The position numbers were made by a program, and so were the translations under genes. Shown here one piece after another: positions 30,819 through 33,388 of a stretch of DNA of 33,388 nt. Below the pieces are notes generated by a model that did no database searches, had not been told where the DNA came from, and saw only the letters and a program-made list of their open reading frames with translations. The stretch's first letter is position 1. Every line of letters begins with the position of its first letter. Source of the DNA: Plakobranchus ocellatus (taxonomy: Eukaryota; Mollusca; Gastropoda; Plakobranchidae); the NCBI GenBank assembly GCA_019648995.1, contig BLXT01007308.1:1757835-1791222 (forward strand), read 5' to 3'.

Positions 30819-33236
30819 CTGGAGGAATTTAAAATGTACAAAGGAATTATGAATATGACAGAAAGAATATTAATAATATCTTGTGTTTAGGAAAGTTATT
30901 AAATGAAAGAAAAGCAAGTAACAACCTACCTCTCTATTCAATACATTTTGCTCTTGATTTAAAATATTTTGTAAATCTGCAGTTGAAAATTTTTCAAGTA
31001 TATCACTTCAAAAAAACTGGCAAAAGAAAATCAACATTCATCTTCGAAAATGCAAAAATGAATAGTAATCGTTTTATATTATCAAAAGAAATGAAGCATA
31101 AATACTACTATTTTTACATTGTTGGCTCATAAACTCATAGCATGAAACAAGAAATAAAATGAGAACTTACCCTTTTTTCTTCTGGAACAAGAGCATTCCA
31201 CTGATGGGCCAATGATTTGGTTAATTCATGGTGTGCAATCTCCTCTTTGTGTTCCTATACATGAAAAAAATATAATTGAATAGAAATTTTCTGAAACAAC
31301 TGAGTTGTTAAATATATTTGTCCTTAAGAGCAGTCTGGTAGGACGATAAAAACAGAACAAATATGTGGCTAATGAGCTGTGGTGGAACACCTTTTTAAAT
31401 AAAATTCTAAAAAAAAAAAAGACAATCACAACAAAAAATAGAAAAGAAAACTGGTAATCTGGGATACGTCATTTATGCCCACCTTAAAATAAGACCACTG
31501 ACTACAATTAAAAAAGAATAACCATCTAAAGTTGAGAAATTATTGACAATTGATTCTTTTTTCCTTCATTAATCAGTTTACCTTAAAGTATTCCTCTTGA
31601 ACAGTCGTTCTTTGCGTTGTGCAGAACATTAAAAAGGCATTCGCTGGTTTCTTTGGGGCATTTGGGTCCTTCTCTTTTTCAGTTTTTACCTACAGATTAA
31701 ATAATGCACATAAAAAGAGAGATGTCTAAAAACCAAATCAAATAAGTAATACATGGCAAAGTCAACGTTTTGAATCCCAATTATTTTCCAAATTGATTTA
31801 TTCAGAATACATTTAGAGTGAAATCTATGAACGGTCAAGATATCAATATCCAAAGTTTTAAAAATAAGAATTCTTCAAAATGAATGTATTTGCTGCATCC
31901 AATGCATAAGCTGTGGTTGAAAACAGAAAATGTATATGTGGGTAATATTTTCAATTTTGATAAAAATAAGTTACATGTGTCTCTCAGTCAACTTGTAGAC
32001 AATAAAAAATTAAAAAAATACAAATTAATCAGTCATGATAAGCCTAACAAATCCTAATACATACATACAGAGAAAGAGAGAAAGCTCCAATTTTGGCATA
32101 TGAATTATTTTAATCAGTCTATAATGGAGGCATAAATATTTATATTACTACCCACAGCGTAGTACTAAGGATTATCTTAGATGGAGGCTAATTTAGATCC
32201 AATACTGTGACCAGATCACAGACAGGGGTTGCTGATCCTGAAAGGCAGGTAGAGGAGGCCTGGTGCAAGTGTTGCCTTCATTAGACAATTATTATTTTTG
32301 TTGCAATAGTATTTGCAATGGTAACTGCACAAAACTCGCCACTTCAAAAGATATAATTTCACATATTTAGACATAGAAAAATTAGAATATGGTTAGTAGG
32401 ATACATCTAAAGTAGGATGGTCTTAAGGCTGGCACGGCATAAACTTTTGAAATGGTGAAGCAATTAAATTCAATCAGCAATGATATTTTTGCTAAACTAG
32501 ACGGTTTTTGATTTTGTAGTGATGACTCAACAATATGTTAACTTAAAAATTATTCTCAAAAGCTTGATACCAGCTGAAATAAACCTTATATAAGGTAAAT
32601 AATTCAATCCACTTTTCCTGGGAGATTACTTTTAAAACTTTGCCTTGGGCTTTTTCAAAATTGTAAATATTAGCCTTTTTGTCCAATCGTACCTTAATTT
32701 TATTTCACAAAAGTCATGAGCATTAAAAAGCAACATACATTTCTGATTTTTTTCATCGGTATGATGTGTTCCAAGAGGAAATGTGAGAGTGCAAACAGAT
32801 TTCATTTTTTTTTCCTACTGCGAACTTCTTGTTAGTTGATAGTGAGGTGAAAAAAATAAATTTATGAATAAGTTCTGGATTCTGTATATTTGCCATGGCC
32901 TCAAGACTTACTGTCTCACTAAGAATAATGACCAAAAGAATTAGAGCAGAGGTTTCTTTGTTACTAACGATTCATTTTTCATTACGAATATGCCATCATG
33001 TAAGCAATATTAATTTGACACTAATTTCTTTTGGTTTAAAACAATATAAAAATCAGACTTGCCTTTTTTGATTTACTTGATGGGTCTGCATTTCCCATCC
33101 CATGAGCCTGAAGCAAAGGCTGAATTGAAGACATTGCTGACTTTGATTCCATTCTAGCCTTGCCCTCAGCTTCTGAATCAGATCCAGCGCTAGCAAAATG
33201 TTTGTTACGCCGAATATTTCCAAACAATTGATCCTC
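30648..33236 (-). CDS. HMG-box protein, C-terminal part (Nhp10/HMGB-like); 5' exons outside the window
   Basis: Four minus-strand exons (33063-33236, 31582-31689, 31171-31254, 30648-30818) join in frame, all with phase-0 introns, to give 179 C-terminal residues ending at TGA (30648-30650). The first exon is an acidic/serine-rich linker. The next three encode one HMG box, beginning KDPNAPKKPANAFLMF, continuing through HHELTKSLAHQWNALVPEEK and ending YYEMYEREKERYEREM. HMG boxes bend DNA in the nucleus. The FC after AFLM and the YYEMYEREKERYEREM helix resemble yeast Nhp10 (INO80 complex) more than TOX or SOX boxes, but that assignment is from memory. A Ser/Ala/acidic tail follows the box. The 33236 end is an acceptor (CCTAG), so more exons lie beyond the window. 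The gene converges on ENKUR. Confidence 0.88.
31171..31254 (-). CDS. HMG-box gene, exon with middle of HMG box
   Basis: 28 codons between TATAG and GTAAGT. It encodes the LTKSLAHQWNALVPEEK block, including the conserved tryptophan of helix 2. Confidence 0.93.
31582..31689 (-). CDS. HMG-box gene, exon with start of HMG box
   Basis: 36 codons between CTGTAG and GTAAAC. It encodes KDPNAPKKPANAFLMF and helix 1 of the HMG box, ending EEYFK. Confidence 0.92.
31690..33062 (-). other. HMG-box gene intron (1373 bp, GC-AG)
   Basis: Minus-strand boundaries are GCAAGT at 33062 and CTGTAG ending at 31690. No coding content is recognised inside. Confidence 0.75.
33063..33236 (-). CDS. HMG-box gene, exon with acidic linker (partial gene)
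   Basis: 58 codons in phase 0, rich in Ser, Ala, Glu and Lys (for example ASAGSDSEAEGKARMESKSA). The acceptor side is TTCCTAG. The donor reads AAG|GCAAGT, which is GC rather than GT. Confidence 0.82.
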
Positions 33237-33388
33237 CTAGGAAGATGGATATGAAAGAAAAACACAGTTTAATTCAACCTCTCTAAGCTGTTCAATGTTA
33301 AGGTATACAGACTTTTCAGATATGGTGATCTTAACTTATATTGACTTTAAATTATACAAAATTTGAATGACTTAAATACAAAAAAAAA

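Overview
This is AT-rich eukaryotic genomic DNA with two spliced protein-coding genes in a repeat-dense setting. Introns with canonical splice sites, a clear enkurin orthologue (a ciliary protein), tRNA-derived SINEs, RNase H-bearing and other non-LTR retrotransposons, and very long (TA)n and (CT)n microsatellites all point to an animal. The style of the retroelements and AGATCTAG-rich patches suggest a mollusc, probably a gastropod; that last step is inference. A run of N at 15018-15033 marks an assembly gap.

Layout. 1-8.7 kb: no host gene. It holds a decayed minus-strand reverse transcriptase fragment (about 930-2250), SINE fragments (3762-3865, 4322-4410, 6716-6887), a degenerate T-rich tandem array (4975-5190), a long near-perfect hairpin (7912-7994) and one copy of an unclassified dispersed repeat (8158-8710). 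8.7-12.76 kb: a GC-richer, broken I/Nimb-like LINE with a 32-bp repeat array in its 5' leader, a three-knuckle gag-like ORF1, and an ORF2 that has lost most of its endonuclease and part of its RT but keeps RT and RNase H remnants. 13-22 kb: SINEs, microsatellites, the N gap, an unassigned open frame (16449-16769), a cluster of GTAAG/CTTAC inverted motifs, a 40-bp hairpin tandem array, and a second, inverted copy of the dispersed repeat.

22.2-27.8 kb: the complete coding sequence of ENKUR (enkurin) on the plus strand: four exons, 255 residues, intron phases 2, 1, 0. 30.6 kb to the window end: the last four coding exons of an HMG-box protein gene on the minus strand. Its box resembles the Nhp10/HMGB type, and one intron appears to use a GC-AG boundary. 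The two genes converge tail to tail across about 2.9 kb.

The most interesting result is a likely SINE/LINE partnership. The last ~40 bp of the I-like LINE (12702-12744) resemble the 3' ends of a tRNA-headed SINE at 13840-13981 and of a truncated copy at 4322-4410. This suggests the SINE borrows the LINE's 3' recognition end for retrotransposition. I found no operon, CRISPR or prokaryote-like defence system here.
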